Shown here: one piece after another, positions 35,745 through 49,840 of the stretch
How the letters are laid out: each line of letters starts with the position of its first letter
Position numbering within the stretch: the first letter of the stretch is position 1
DNA from: Rhopalosiphum padi
Lineage: Eukaryota > Arthropoda > Insecta > Hemiptera > Aphididae
DNA length: 64,000 bases
Assembly (NCBI RefSeq): GCF_020882245.1
Contig: NC_083597.1
Location: 33,644,652 to 33,708,651 of the forward strand
Direction: 5' to 3'
Made by a program: the position numbers and the translations under genes
Notes under the pieces: model-generated
The model's input: the letters and a program-made list of their open reading frames with translations, nothing else
The model's database searches: none
Told to the model about the DNA's origin: nothing

Positions 35745-36560
35745 GATAATAATATTATAATAATAATATAATAATATGACCACTATGCATTACAGCAGCA
35801 GCACGCGGTCCGTGTTCACGTACTATATATATACATATATGTATACACGTCATTATACGTACTCATTTATATACATATACATATGTGTGTATGTGTGTGT
35901 GTGTGTATGGCATTGTTGGCCTGAGCGCTGCAAGTAATTATCTCGGGCCTAGCCTCTCGTTACATTATACATGCCGTCCGGCGCAAACCGCAAGACGACT
36001 TCTCGAGCTTAGGGGTCACTCCGACTTCGACCGCCGTCGCAGCCGCGCCCGGACGGAGGTGTTGGCGCACGAGTGTTGTGGAAGTGGCGTGTTGGAGCGT
36101 AGCGGGGGAGAGGCTGTTTGGGGAGGGATAGAAAAACGGTCTTTTTAACCTTGTGGCTAAACGGTTTTTGTCAGGTGTAATTTGTTCGGTGCCCGAGACC
36201 CGACTCCAGACTACCCTATAAATACTCGGCCGACTGTATTATATGCCTATTATATATATATATTATTATCTCGTATTATTGTTATTAGTAGTAGTACATG
36301 TGCGCACACTATATTGTATACTGCAGAGATCCGGAAGTGCATTTAGAATTCGAAAATTCGGGGCCAGGGTGCGTTTTAACTCCCAAAAACTTCCGTAGTT
36401 AATTAGGGTTGACTGCACAAACGATGAAACTCTGGCACATTTCAGCACAAAACGAAAGTCACGCTATACACTTTGAATACAAAAGTCTTGTATTTGTGGG
36501 TGCCAGGGAAATGCACCTCTGGTCAACCGGCTATACGAGCGTTGTGTGTTGGTACAAATA

Positions 36561-39500
36561 AAATATACGGTTTAGTCTTTCTCCACAGGAAATAATAACT
36601 ATGGAAATAATAATATGTATTATAGTAACAAAACGGTGACGTGTTTTTTCATTACGTCGGTATATTTTCCTCGCCGGTATTGCGGTACACGTCGTTGCCA
36701 TCATATTAATACATTTTTTAACGATATGATTTCGACAAAAAAAATCACGTTTTTGAACGTACGTGAGTTAATATTATTATTTATTAGTTTTATGGTTATA
36801 TCAACCATAAGTCATCGATAATATTTTGACTTGAGTCAATTGTATAATTGTTGTACAATTGTTTATAATAACCAATAATAATAATAATGCAGAAAATCAG
36901 CAAAATATGAATAAAAAAATATTTATATGTATATATTATAATATACTGAATACTCGTATATATTTTATAATTATGCATTAAATAAAAAATACGTTTTATA
37001 AAATATTTTTGATTTGAATATAATATTAATGTCTATGGGATTTCTTGTAACTCGATACGAGTTTATAATGTTAAATTTACAATGATAAATTAATGAATGT
37101 AGGTTAATTATAGTTATCTGAAATTTATCGGATAATATATAATCCGCATGGCGGCTCGTTTGATGTGTATAAATCAATAATATATTATAATGAATGTTCT
37201 AATTATAGTTAAATACAGTTAATCAATTATTAAATATTGAATTTACGAATTTCAAGGAACACTTAACAATTATTGTAGTTTTTACTATGCGTATATTTTT
37301 GAACCAGTCAAAGTATCATAGTTTATCATATTCAATTGCCAAGTTTACTTTATTTCCCAGATAAGAATTAAAACTAAAACTCAAAGTTCAAATTTTTTAA
37401 TACTCCGTGATCGCGTCGTAATTAATTGTATCATATCATTGTGTGATCGCATACGTTATTCTGAACCGTTTATAATAGCTTTATCTTTTATGAAATAAAA
37501 TAATAATATATAATATCAGTTCAATACACTTGAGGTCTGAAAGTAAAATCATTAAACACGTGACATCGAAAAATAAATTTAATACTATTTAGGTAGGTAA
37601 GCTTTAAATATTATTTTAGTGTCTACTACTCATTAGTACAATTAATATCAAACGATGTTAGTTAAGATTTACTAATGTTATAAATTACGCAGTAAAATAC
37701 CTCCTAAAACGAAATACTTTCTAAAATGAGTTACAACGTTTAAAACAATAATTAATACTTATCGCAAAAAGATTTAACTGCTGAAAATTATATCGATCGA
37801 TGCCTTTAGAGTTTAGATTATTATAATGTATTATAAAATGTAGGTATTTGAATATTTTATCTCTTACCTTACACTGTCATAATATCGTCTAACTTCAATT
37901 AAAACACTATTAATATGCTTTAAAATGATTTTTTTCATAACATTTAATAAATTCTACAATATTTATACTATATATAATATTATATAAATACTTAATAAGA
38001 ACAGTATATATTTATTTAATATCAGTTACAGAAATTATAATATTTATTATCATTTGATGTTTTGATGTAATTAATTTTCACAGTTTCAACCCTCTTTATA
38101 GCTGACAGATCTCCCCTCTTAAAAGTCTGTTAAACGTTGCATTTCGAAAGGGTAATACCGATTATTTTCTATGTTTTATTATTAATTTAAACTTTTTAAT
38201 GAATTTAAATTAAAAACAAATATTAAATGGACACACACTGATACATCTTTAATTTTTAATTACACGTCATAATTTGAGATTTATTTTGAAATTATTGTTT
38301 ACATTTCACGGAAGATGGCTTAGGACATTTTCAGACATTTTAAATTAAATTCCTGTAATTTTTAGCTTATAAACTATGAACCTTATTAGTTATTACCTTA
38401 TTACTTAGTGATAACTAAAAAATATTAATTAAGAATACATTTTACGATATGATACGAATTGTAGGTACTTGTATCGTATAATAATTCTTTATTCTATTAT
38501 ACGTCCATGCTCATTAATTAACTATCCGTGCTATAAGCTAATTTTTAATTTTACGGTTATAAGTTGAATTTATCATACTACAGTAAATATTCAACTGATT
38601 TGCAATAAAAACATAAAATATTTATTATTCAATATATTATGTTATTATCATTCTCCGGAAAATAGAAAGCATTATGTAACGAATACAAATATATCGAATC
38701 ATTAGGCTCATTGAAACTATATATTGAACGTTGTTAATGTTTAAAAGTACAGGTTAAAAAGTCAATTGCTAGTTAAATAGTTCAATCTAAATTATAGCGT
38801 CCATAAAATAATGGACATAATAATTCTAGTAGTTTAATACTTAACTACTCGTATTTAATTTCTTCATTTATAAAACACTCGTTTTGAGTTAGAAATCTAA
38901 TTCTCGAAAAAAATAATAACGAGTAAGTAGCCTAATTGTATCATGTTTTATACGTAAAATACTGCAATTAGATAGGTACTTGAATGTGAACCTTATATAC
39001 GTTACGATATCTTACCTTCACGGACCTTACTATGGGTAACAGGATGAAGAACATATTAATTTAAAAAGACGATTTTACATAAAATGGATAATTAAAAAAA
39101 TACAAGCTTCAAAATTAAATTCGTAAAATGGTAATATTTTCGGTTATACCGACGTGCATAGGTAAAGCAAAAATCCTCGAAATCGTGTTTTAAAGATATA
39201 TAAAATATATAATGTTAGAATGAGAAAAACATCAATTCATCATATAGTATCAACGTAGAACGATGGTTTTCTTCTTTTCATAATATATTTTATGTGTTTT
39301 TTTTTTGTCACGCAGGTGACTCATACTTTCACGCAAGTAAGAAAAAAACAAAATATGCAACATAAAAGAAACTGATAAAATATTAAAAGAAAAATCACCA
39401 GACATTTTCAATAATGATGATGACTTATACAAACCTATACTTTAAAACTTTTTGCACGCACCTCATCCGGTGTATGTGCAGATATACTTTTGAGATTTTC

Positions 39501-39700
39501 CTAACGCCACTTTTTTTTTACCAATACGCAAACATAAATCACCAGATCATTTTAACCCATATACAATATTATTATTATTATAAGTATAATCTAATATAAA
39601 TATATAATAATATGTACACGACGTGTGTTACTCACCATCTATTGCGTAGTCCCCAATAACATTTTCTGTATGCGTGTAATATTATTATAGACAGGAAAAG
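36561..39700. other. AT-rich gene-free stretch
   Basis: About 3 kb of A+T-rich DNA. A small hairpin (CAATTGTA/TACAATTG around 36837-36861) is present. Short frames on both strands look random. Confidence 0.55.
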
Positions 39701-39704
39701 TTCA

Positions 39705-40108
39705 TAGGCGAAGATTGAGTGGATTTATAGAAACTTAACTTATTTAAACAATTGTAAGCACCCCCCCCCCCACTCTGCCCACTAAAAAATTTAAATTTTA
39801 TAAATTTTATAAAAATTAAAGATTTTCTATGTGTAATGTATAGTTAAATACATTTCTAATTTTTTTAATTTGTTTATTAAAATATTATAATAGATTATTA
39901 TTATTATTGAACTGTCATTTATATAATATGTTACATCCGTGTTATTGTTTATTGTGCAATAGGTAATTATATAAGGATGAAATAGGGAACACAAATATTT
40001 AAATACATTGGTGGCAAAGTATTGTTATGTAGATTTGTATGTCTACTTTAAATGTAAGGTTTATTTAAAAATATTTGTCTCCCCAAAATTCAACTGAATC
40101 TCCGCCTA
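39705..40108. mobile_element. Possible DNA-transposon relic bounded by 16-bp inverted repeats
   Basis: TAGGCGAAGATTGAGT (39705-39720) matches the reverse complement of 40093-40108 (TAGGCGGAGATTCAGT) at 14 of 16 positions. The interior is AT-rich with a C11 run at 39761-39771 and no protein. No clear target-site duplication was found. The ends could instead be two independent insertions of one repeat in opposite orientation. Confidence 0.45.
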
Positions 40109-40119
40109 CGGGTGAGGCA

Positions 40120-40204
40120 TCTCGTCGTTTTTCGTAAACATATTATACATTTATTACAGCTGACATATAGAAAACCGGGTACACACCACATACCGCCCAG
40201 AATG

Positions 40205-40237
<33 letters not shown>

Positions 40238-40670
40238 TATTAATGCTGACACTAGTCAAAAGCCGAACTATTTTATTTTTTTTTTTTGGACTTCCGCAGT
40301 CACTCTTTCCCTATCATCACACAGCCCAGTCCCCTTTCTTAGCACCGTCTTCTGCTCGTCTTCGTATCCAGACGCACCATATATACATATAACATTATTA
40401 TTATATGTATAAATGCGTCACGAAGAGTCGAGAGGTTTTCGGCATTTCGGCGTCGTCGTCGTCCGGCCCCGGATTGATAAATGATGTTAACAGCAAAGGC
40501 GGCGGCTGCAAAAGCTTCGGTCTTTCTTCTGCCCACCGACCATAATAATATATCCCCTCCGCCCATCACGCACACCGCATCGGATAACAGACGTTCAAGT
40601 TGTGCTCCGATCCGAAACATTAGGACTCCGTTAAGATTAATTTTTTACCGAACATTTTTTTGAAAACACC
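40120..40670. other. GC-richer patch with ATA repeat
   Basis: An (ATA)n array (40205-40237) is followed by 350 bp of balanced DNA with a (GTC)4 tract (40451-40462). Overlapping plus and minus frames of 60-93 codons at 40339-40663 are Ala/Arg-rich from composition and unrecognised. Confidence 0.35.
40205..40237. repeat. (ATA)n microsatellite
   Basis: About 33 bp of uninterrupted ATA repeat. Confidence 0.95.
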
Positions 40671-42800
40671 CAGGTACTGCAATAATTATATATTGATTAA
40701 TATTTTTTTTTTTAACTTTTATGTTTCTTAATTAGATAATTTTCTTCACCAATAGGCTAGTTAACCGCTAAGTTGACAAAACTTAAATATTCCTATGCAA
40801 TGTATACATTATTTTATCCATTAGTCAAATAGTAAAAAATAGCTATATTTACATTACAATTTCTGATAAACTGGCTGATATGTTTTAGCAAAAACTGCAA
40901 CCGTCACGATTTTGTATACCTACCTAGGTTATTATAATTTGTTATGATAATATATTTAAACTTTGCTCTCGTAAACGACGCAAATTAAAATAAAACAAAA
41001 ATTATTTACAAAACCACTATCGTTCTCAATAATACCAATTCGATTCGTTGGCAATATTATTTATATATTACGCATATATTATTTATAGGTATACGTTAAT
41101 AATGAGCACGCATAAAATATATACATTTTGTACTCGCATAACACTTTTTACTAACGTTTAAGAATCTAATTTGTTTTTTTAATTTTTTGATTTCCACTAA
41201 ACATACATTTAATTTAAATTGTTTCATATATTCCGCCATCAACGACGTCATGACTAATTAGGTTATTAGCCGATAGGTACAACTAAATAATTATTTACAT
41301 TATTTAAGTTTATAAATTAGTTGGAGATAAATTTAAATTATACATTTAATAAGTGTATGACGTATTGACTGACGACTATACATGTGTCGGAGATGCGACG
41401 ATTTTTTGTAGTATTCCGAAAGTTTCTGGTGTTTTTTGTTTTAATTCGGTATATTGTCAGCATTCGAGATGTATGTATTTCACTGTGTATCACAATATTA
41501 TACTGTGCACAGAGGTATTCGCGTATGATTTATGCACTGAAATCCAACTGTACATATTATATACTTTCAAAAAGTTATTTTCTATTCATATTCATTATTT
41601 AACGCCGTGCATAATAAATACTAGGACACATGAATCGTTACACATTTATAATTTATAAGCACTTATATTTACTCAATCAAGGTAGGTATATATTACCGTT
41701 TACTTACATTCGATAGTCGAACCTAATATTTCATTAATTATTCCTATTAAATTAATTACTTGTATGCCATATAAGAAGAGTTATCCGAGTAAAACAAAAC
41801 GGTTGAATATTTATGACTTAGTAACAAAATACATTACTTTTGTATATAAATCTGAACTTATTTAGGTTGAAAAAAAAATGGCTGTATAAATTTTAATACA
41901 TTATATTTAAATTGAAAATTAAAAGAATCTGCAAAATGATAAAAGCAAATATTATATATATAAAAAAAAAAACACAATAATTTATCACTAAATCAAGTAG
42001 ACAATATTATTATTTTTGTAATATACAAGGAAAATGTATTTCAAATAAAATTATTTGTAAAACCGAATTTAAATATTATAATTTAATATTTATAGATTAT
42101 AACTCCGCCATACAACCATTTATGTTCTTGTCTTATTATGTATTATATTATTATTACAATAGAGTTGTAACAAAAACTATTTGTGTTTAATTTTAAATAG
42201 AAAAAAATTAAATAATTAAAAAAATTAGTATAAGATAACCATTTTTATGACATAAGACTAAAAGTAAAATTATAATGAGTTAAAAATATATTTTTTTATT
42301 TGAAAAATAACCTTATAAAAATGTGTACTATACACTACATGATTGTATTATTAAAAAAATAAAAGTGAATAAATTGAGTCCAATTTTAATTAAAACTATA
42401 GTGAGTACCGACTATTTAAACTACAATATAATATATTAATATGTATATACATGAACATTGTAGTAGTATAGTATACCTGCTTTAGATGACCGTTATAATA
42501 TGTATAATAGGTACTTCCATTATGTTTTATTACCGAGTGGTTTATATTATATAACTAAGTAGGTAGTTATGTTTTATCCTTCCGTTTATTATCATAACGA
42601 TCTACACGTCTTGTTATCTATTTATTTTATATATTATATATTTTAAATTAATAAGCCGTAACCGTATTAAACCTCATTAATAATGGAAATATTTAAATTA
42701 ATTATAATAATAGTTTGTATATATTAGTATATTTAAGTTTAAAATATATAATAATGTTGGAAAATAAATGGAAATTACCTCGAATAAAATAATAAAAAAA
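40671..42800. other. AT-rich stretch with one weak + frame
   Basis: Mostly A+T-rich. A 101-codon + frame at 41353-41658 (begins MYDVLTDDYTCVGDATIFCS) is cysteine-containing and locally less AT-rich but unrecognised; its second half is low-information. Nothing else supported. Confidence 0.4.
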
Positions 42801-43770
42801 AAATAAAACTTTCAAGATGCCTAGCTACCTCTGCTTACCGTAAGACGACATTGTCAAAAATACAATTTATAAAACAAAATTCGTAAAAGATATAATATGT
42901 ACGGGCATAAAACAAGCACAAAAGCTAACAGAACACCGTGCGCAAGGAGACTACGAAGCTGCAGTACATCACTTACACCACAATAACTCTGTGTAGGCTT
43001 ACCAGGAAATAGTAACACAATGAATTATGAACCCATGTAGACGTGACATGGGTAATTTTATGGAAAACGCTTTTCCTAACTCCAAAACAACATAAGCGAA
43101 CAATGAGAGGGGGGGACAAAATTGTTCATAAATCGTCTCGAAACCCGGGTAACGGGGTGCGATTATTATTTTTGTATGCAATTTAATATATTACATTTTT
43201 ATTCCCGTCCGAAATCGTTATGTATAAAATATTTAACGTCATCGGTGACCACCGCGAATTATAATATCGTAATAACCGGCACACCGTAGTAGCGCGCGTC
43301 CGAACTCCAAACACAATGTATTCTAAATATATTATATTGCAAGTATGTGCAGGCGTTTCAAGTTGTGTGAACGCGAATGGTTAACCGCAAAAATTGCCTG
43401 GTTAGCTTTAGTAGGTATACAGTATAATCCACCATTACTGGTAACCATGGCTTGGACTTTCATCGTTAAATATGGCATTCAAACGAACCCGGAATTCTGG
43501 CTTTAAGTACGGTTCTGCATAAAGTCCATTTCACAAACGAATGAACACCGTCCCGTGTTATATATATATACATAATATATAACCGTATGACGTAAGCACG
43601 TGCCGCCGCGATCGGCTAAAATATTCAGTGTGATTTTGTATCCAAATGAAATATTTTAAACGCGTATACTTATCGTCGAGGGCTTAACAATTTGACGTTT
43701 CCGATGGATTTTTCTAATAAATAATTGGTGTCTATATACTGGTCTTGCAATCGTTAAAATATAACTCCTG
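42801..43770. other. Balanced island, candidate regulatory DNA
   Basis: Unique sequence with CpG, a perfect 8-bp-arm hairpin (ACCCATGT 43031-43038, ACATGGGT 43046-43053) and a Runx-like AACCGCAAA near 43383. The E-box CACGTG lies near 43599. A 60-codon minus frame at 42999-43181 is unrecognised. Confidence 0.3.
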
Positions 43771-44740
43771 AAATATTTTACAAGCGGCCTGAATCTATCA
43801 TTTTAATTTTTTAATAACGGACAGTTAGTCCAATTAAAATTATTGTCAATGTGTTTAACAAATATGTATTAAATACAATAGAAATAGAGAGTAAATAATT
43901 AAACGTATACATCAAAAGACGTGCAGCTAATAAAATATAAACAATGGCATATAATAATAAGAAGAAGACAAAGAAGAAAAGAATAAATACAAATATGAAA
44001 AATAAAATAAAATAAAATCATTCCGTATAAAATGTAAATTCTTTCAAACAAATGTTTCGGGATTTGGTATACGATGCGTACCAGTATGACGTACATTATT
44101 TAATATATGTATTATGTGAACCCAAAGTCCCAAATATAAAATAAATTCGGTCGTCTAAATGCACAGTGAATAATTAAAATATTTAAAATTTAAAATTTTT
44201 TATAAATGTTTGAAAAAATTCCTTCTGTTTATTATAAAATATGACAGTTTTTATACAAAATACGTATATGCTTACCCAGTTATTTGATTAATAATAATTA
44301 ACTTTACATTAATCATTTTAATGTTTATTAAATTTATAAATTATTTTGAAATCGATCATAAATTATGATCATATATATACATATATTTTGAAAACAGAAA
44401 ATTATTCGTCCATTTCCTATTTTTAGACTAGAATATAATGAATGGCTAATAGTACCTCCTAATACAATAGTTATAATTTTATACAATTTTTTTATTATTA
44501 TTATATATTTTTTTTGAATTTCAAATGTTTTATTAACATAATCGATATAGGTAAACCTGAAAATAAAAAGTTTGAAGAAGATAAATTTAGAACCCTGTCA
44601 AATCCAATATAGTATGAGTACCAATCAGTAAGTGTAAATTAAAATAAATTGGTATACATAATTACGAAAAGTAATTAAAAGTTTTCATTAAGCACAAATA
44701 ATTCTTAGAATTTTGGATGAACAGAATTAAATTATTGTTT
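43771..44740. other. AT-rich gene-free stretch
   Basis: A+T-rich with purine-rich AAG/AAT patches near 43950-44015. No gene. Confidence 0.55.
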
Positions 44741-45620
44741 AAATGTCAACAGGTAGGTGTACGCTGTTAACAGATGTTTTATTCTAGGTTTCGCTGTTGA
44801 TATATAATTTAACGCTAAGTTTGAATACAAGTTACCAAAGCAAACTTGTTGCATTACCGAAAATTTCAGCCCCCTTTTTGCCATTTTCTAGTGGCGTACA
44901 ATAATATACTTTAGTCGGTCCTTGAATAAATTATCATCAAAAAGTCAAAGGCGTCGTTAATAAGGTTTTTGCTACGACTGTAAACGTGCTAACTGCCACT
45001 GCTGCAGTTGTATCTTTGGCTGGTTGCGCATAAAAAAAAAAAATGAATAATAATATTATGCTATACGAATATTATTATGATATATTACAGAGTGTAAATT
45101 AGTTTTCATGGGATTAAAATAATGAATAACAAAAAAAAAAAAAAATGATAATAATATATTTTCCATAAGTATAATCGTAGAACAAAGGGCAGAGACAAAA
45201 ATGTTCGTCTCGGATGCGAATATTAACAGGGGTCAAACACTATGAACACGCGTATGTAACATAATATATACTTATATTATTATAAATGGTTTGTTTAACG
45301 TAATAGATGATAATAAATGCGTTTTATTTCTTAAATGTATTACGTCCCTCCTCGTCGGCGTGGAGTAGACATCCTTGAGAGGAATCCAAGTATACATGAG
45401 TGCGAGACTTCGGGTTCGATAACAAAGGGACCGGCGGCGGCGATAGGGAAACAATACGGGGAGGAAACGAGTGCGCTCTCCTTTTGGCGATTCCTCCTGC
45501 CCCGCGCGGCGGAGGAAAAAAGGGTCATTTGTAGTAATGAACGACACAAAAATATATTATGTAATGCGTGGACGAAGAAAAGAGAAGTTGACGTAATGGG
45601 CAATCGGATTTGAAGCCGGC
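44741..45620. other. Two balanced patches, candidate regulatory or small exon
   Basis: At about 44750-45035 a + frame is open for roughly 35 codons ending GCA TAA, and the last 20 residues are Ala/Val/Thr-rich (VNVLTATAAVVSLAGCA). At 45335-45613, three overlapping frames of 87-92 codons on both strands reflect high local GC. No domain is seen. An A-run lies at 45129-45144. Confidence 0.25.
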
Positions 45621-45834
45621 GTCCCTTATTTTATGTCCTTTCTGCCTATCTTTCTCTTTTTATTATGAACATATATAAAGCATTCGCAATCATTTTTATT
45701 ATCGTCTCTAGTTTACAGCTTTTGAAATCCGGCCAATGTATACACAACTATGTTTACATATTATTCTTACGGCGGACCTTTAACCGAACGATATTCGGTA
45801 AACTTTATTTTCATTATGTATAGGTATACATAAA

Positions 45835-45860
45835 TTATTATTATTATTATTATTATTATT
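45835..45860. repeat. (ATT)n microsatellite
   Basis: Uninterrupted ATT repeat. Confidence 0.94.
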
Positions 45861-46021
45861 GTAGTGCACGGTTTTATTTTTCATTTACTCGAGGATTCGA
45901 TTACGCGAAACATGAAAAATCCAGGATATCATCATTGGGTCCCGTCCGATTTACCTAAAATGCTGTTTATAGTCTGTAACCCACTTCAGATCTTTTTATA
46001 ACACATAGACACCTATTTATT

Positions 46022-46051
46022 ACACACATACACACATATATATATATATAT
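46022..46051. repeat. Compound CA/TA microsatellite
   Basis: CACACATA blocks run directly into a (TA)n tract. Confidence 0.9.
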
Positions 46052-48529
46052 TTATGTATTATGTATACTGCGAACGGAAAATAAAAAGATGCTTACATAT
46101 ATAACCAAATCCAATTTCCTTAATTTGACATGATAGCGTAAAATGATATGCCATTTATAATAAATGATTTTTTGTTGTTGTCGAGTAAAACATATTTATA
46201 TACCTAAACATTATAACATACGATGATGTGCATACAAGAAGAATATTTAATAAAACTGTGTTTAAATAACATTTGACGGTACAGACATATGTCGAACACA
46301 ATATAGTAGTACCTACACCAACATTTTGGATCTTTTGAACTACGATATTAAGAGTTTAGGGAAATGTAGTGTTCAAAAAATTTAATTTCACAATTATTAC
46401 TGAATAACCTAAGTATGTAAGTATATAATAATTATCATATTAAAATGCAAACATTTATGTACTATTACAACATAATTTGTGTGTGCATCCTTAATTTTAT
46501 GTTATAAAATATATTTTATGGCTTAAAATTACACTCGGTTATAATAAACTATGTAATTTGTTGATTTATTTTAATTTGGGGGTTTTCTTTAAACTGTGGT
46601 TTTATGTGCCAAATATATTTTATTACATAGTTATAACCCGAATGAAGTCATAAAATTGTATTTGATGGTATTCTAGAGTTGTTTTGAGGTCACTTCGTGG
46701 CGTCAAACTGCAGTTGATTCCATTTACGGTCCAATGTTTATTTTTTTATTTTTAAATGAATGAGACGAGTTCATTTAAGACTTATATTTGTGAAACTCGT
46801 ATTAAATATTCCAGTATAACTTTTTTATTCATACATTTATTTATTTATTTAAAGTAATAAAATATTGTATATAATATAATTGTTTTTATTTTAAGATCGA
46901 TTGAATAGAGGAGAAAAAAAATTAAGTTGTTTAAATACTTGAAATAAAAAATACTGCTATAAACGAGTAAATTACAATAAAAGTTAATTCTTCAAAAAAA
47001 TAATAAGTTATGTCAAAAGGAAATCAGACAATTGAGACCAGATACAGAAACCAAGAATGAGCACTATAGTTTCCATTCACTAAGATATAAATAATATATT
47101 ATTTTGAAGGTTTTATATTTTTATATTAAAATTATTATCATTGTGAAGTACAACAATTTAAAACAATTATAGGATGATAGACATATGCAAATAAAAAAAT
47201 AATTCTAAATATTAACAGATTTCATATCATTGGGATTTGGACTTGGGATTAAAGAAATAACGTCCACAATAATGGATCCTGATTACTAAATAAATAAATA
47301 CATTTTTGTGAAGAACAATTATTTCAAACAATTTGTGTCTGCAATTTTAACAAGTGTATCTTAAATAATTATAAAGTATAAGGTCAATAACTATTGACTA
47401 ATGACTATAAACTTTAGTTAAAACAAACATTTTTATTTATATTACGTTGGTAACTATTTATATGATAATTTATTAAGTATCTATATTATTAATTTTAAAA
47501 TATAAATTATGGCAATATTATTTAAGAGTTTGAGTTGTATTATTCAAAAATAACTAGTTCATAAAATGTACATATTATTTTATAGGTACGTGTTTGAAGT
47601 CTGCAGGTATATTTCACATAATTAAAATAGGTTTTCTTGTTTTAAACACAAATATTGATTTAATCCATGTAACTTAAATAGATTTATTTTGTTTAATTTT
47701 TTGTGATTTTGAATTTGATTTTTATCGAAATTATGTTTTGTTTCTCAGGAAATGACTTATTTTCGACCACGATGGGATAAATTATGGTAGGTACTATTAT
47801 TAATTATTAATATTATAATAGCAATTATTTTTTTATTATTACGATTTTTTATCACTATTTATTATTGACGGTAAATAATTGAAAATATTATAAATTAAAA
47901 ATATATTTATTTTTATAAGTAAATTATACAGGTTTTGTTTGTACTAACTAATACGATTATTAAAATATCTACCATAGTATGATAAACACATTTTATATCA
48001 TTATGTTCATCGAATACTGTGATTTTATTTTATTTAATCGCAAAATGGATTAGCATAGTGCCAACATTAATTTAGCCATCAATTGATATCACATTTTTAG
48101 AATTGAATTTGTTTTATAGTTTAAACGGTTCGTTTCACACGAATTCCATATTATAGAGTGTTTTTGTTGGGATATCATTTATTTTTTGTAAACTATTACA
48201 AATGAAAGTACCTTTCATAGTATAATTTCTATTAAATATTATTTATGCCTATAAATTATAATTTTTTTTTTGATCATCAATGACTTCATCATTTATTTTA
48301 ATATAATGATTTTAATGCGTATATTAATATACATATACTATAAGGCATAACTGATATAATATAATAAATAATAATATATCAATATATGTATTGTTTTATA
48401 AAAAAATATATTTATTTCTTAAAAGTAAACATATTTGAGTAAACTATATTAATATTTTTGGTAACATTACGAAATGTAATATAAATCTTAATATTATATT
48501 CTGACATTCTGTGTATAAATAGATACACA

Positions 48530-48690
48530 GATAATGTTCTTACCATTAAGTTTCATAATAGAGTGATTCACTTTATTTTTTAATCTAACGGAACTAAACG
48601 TGATCTGCTGAGCGTAAATTTGCTATGTTACACACTTGTAAGACAGAGACAGCACATGCGGATGTCGCATCTTCTTAATTAAACATAATA
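48530..48690 (-). repeat. Probable fragment of a dispersed aphid repeat
   Basis: The minus strand contains GCTGTCTCTGTCTTACAAGT followed by TGTAACATAGCAAATTTACG and CTCAGCAGATCACGTTTAGT. I recall strings of this type as highly repeated in pea aphid DNA. The segment is unusually GC-balanced for its AT-rich surroundings, consistent with an insertion. Borders are estimated. No protein is encoded. Confidence 0.5.
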
Positions 48691-49015
48691 TTATAAAAAA
48701 ACAAATTGAATATAAGTCAGCCAAGAGCCAAGTTTCCGAGTTATTTTTCTAATAATAATAAAACAATGTATATCTCAATATGAAACATTTAAAATTATTT
48801 TATCATAATATTTAAAAAAAAAACTATCACTGATAACGTTTACTAAAAATACTTAAACGTATTTATAAAAACAAAAATATTAATAATTTTATTAAAATTA
48901 AACATTTCACAATTGTATGTTTCTTGAAATATTCAAACACTAGATATTTATAATATTATTTTGTACTGAAACTGAGACACTCATTTGTTGTATGATATTG
49001 TACACCTTTAAAGTG

Positions 49016-49055
49016 ACAAATCAAATTAATAATTAATGTTTTAACTTTGATTTGT
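49016..49055. repeat. Perfect 10-bp inverted repeat (hairpin), 20-nt loop
   Basis: ACAAATCAAA (49016-49025) pairs with TTTGATTTGT (49046-49055). Confidence 0.8.
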
Positions 49056-49840
49056 GATGACAGATAGTTGGCACCTTGTTAAACTTTCAAAATATAGTAC
49101 AAAGGTTGACAATAATTAACTTGGTTTGATGGAAATAAAAAATAAATAAACATTGAAAAATCAAATAGAAAACATTTCGGACTTTGATTATTTTTAGTTA
49201 TCTAAATAAAAAAAATATTATCACAGTGTTGAATACTAATTATACTATTAATAAATATTATATTCAGATGATTTAAACAAAACTATTCAAATGTGTACCT
49301 ATATAAAAGATGGCCATACGATTTCCATCTAATAGATACTGTAAAAAACATAAAAAACAAGATAAAGCACTTATGGATTTAAAGTCACCCGTCTATATAA
49401 TCAATATTTATAGCGATTTTCATCGACTGACACGTTAATCTTTACACATTGTCAATTTATCACCATTTTTTTTCCACAACATATTACTCTTATTGACTAT
49501 AGTGGGTACGTAATTTTCTACACAGATTGTAAATTTTTTCTTTTCTACATAAAAAAAAATGAAATATAGTATTATATGCATACATATATATTATATAATA
49601 TACCTAACCATTGAAAATATTCAAATTAACCGCAAAAAGAAAGGAAAACTACCTATTTATCTACATGGTTTGTACGTCATTATTTTATACGGATTACATC
49701 ATATTGTATTAAAAGTATAGGTATTGTTTCTAAGTAACAATTTTCTAAGTAATATGAATTTTTCTAAACGGTATTTATATAAAACTATTTTTAATAAAAT
49801 TATAATAACAATAACAGGGCTTACATATTTTCGTATTGTC

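Larger units (their letters stand above)
35280..36560. other. GC-richer island with TA/CA repeats and a TATA-like site
   Basis: Includes CA (35655-35672) and TA (35706-35742) arrays and a GC-rich core at 35930-36230. The + frame at 35885-36148 starts in a GT repeat and becomes Arg/Ala-rich by composition. TATAAATA at 36217-36224 sits just downstream of the GC-rich core. No good TCAGT initiator lies 25-35 bases further, so a promoter is only possible. Confidence 0.3.
46052..49840. other. Long AT-rich gene-free stretch
   Basis: About 3.8 kb of A+T-rich DNA with a hairpin (49016-49055) and a dispersed-repeat fragment (48530-48690). No coding frame reaches 60 codons here, the quietest part of the window. 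Confidence 0.6.

Noticed and set aside
35885..36148. Arg/Ala-rich + frame as a protein
   Set aside because: Starts inside a GT repeat and its composition follows local GC richness. No homology pattern seen.
36217..36224. TATAAATA as a core promoter
   Set aside because: No initiator at the expected distance and no open frame following; TATA-like strings are common in DNA this AT-rich.
44990..45033. VNVLTATAAVVSLAGCA tail as a membrane-protein C-terminus
   Set aside because: The frame is only about 35 codons, lacks splice signals and has no start codon. Kept as a note in the regional entry only.
45226..45240. CAGGGGTCAAACACT as the end of a hAT element
   Set aside because: No inverted partner or 8-bp duplication found within reach on either side.
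45400..45430. GGTTCGATA string as a tRNA T-arm
   Set aside because: No matching acceptor stem, anticodon arm or D-arm could be folded around it.
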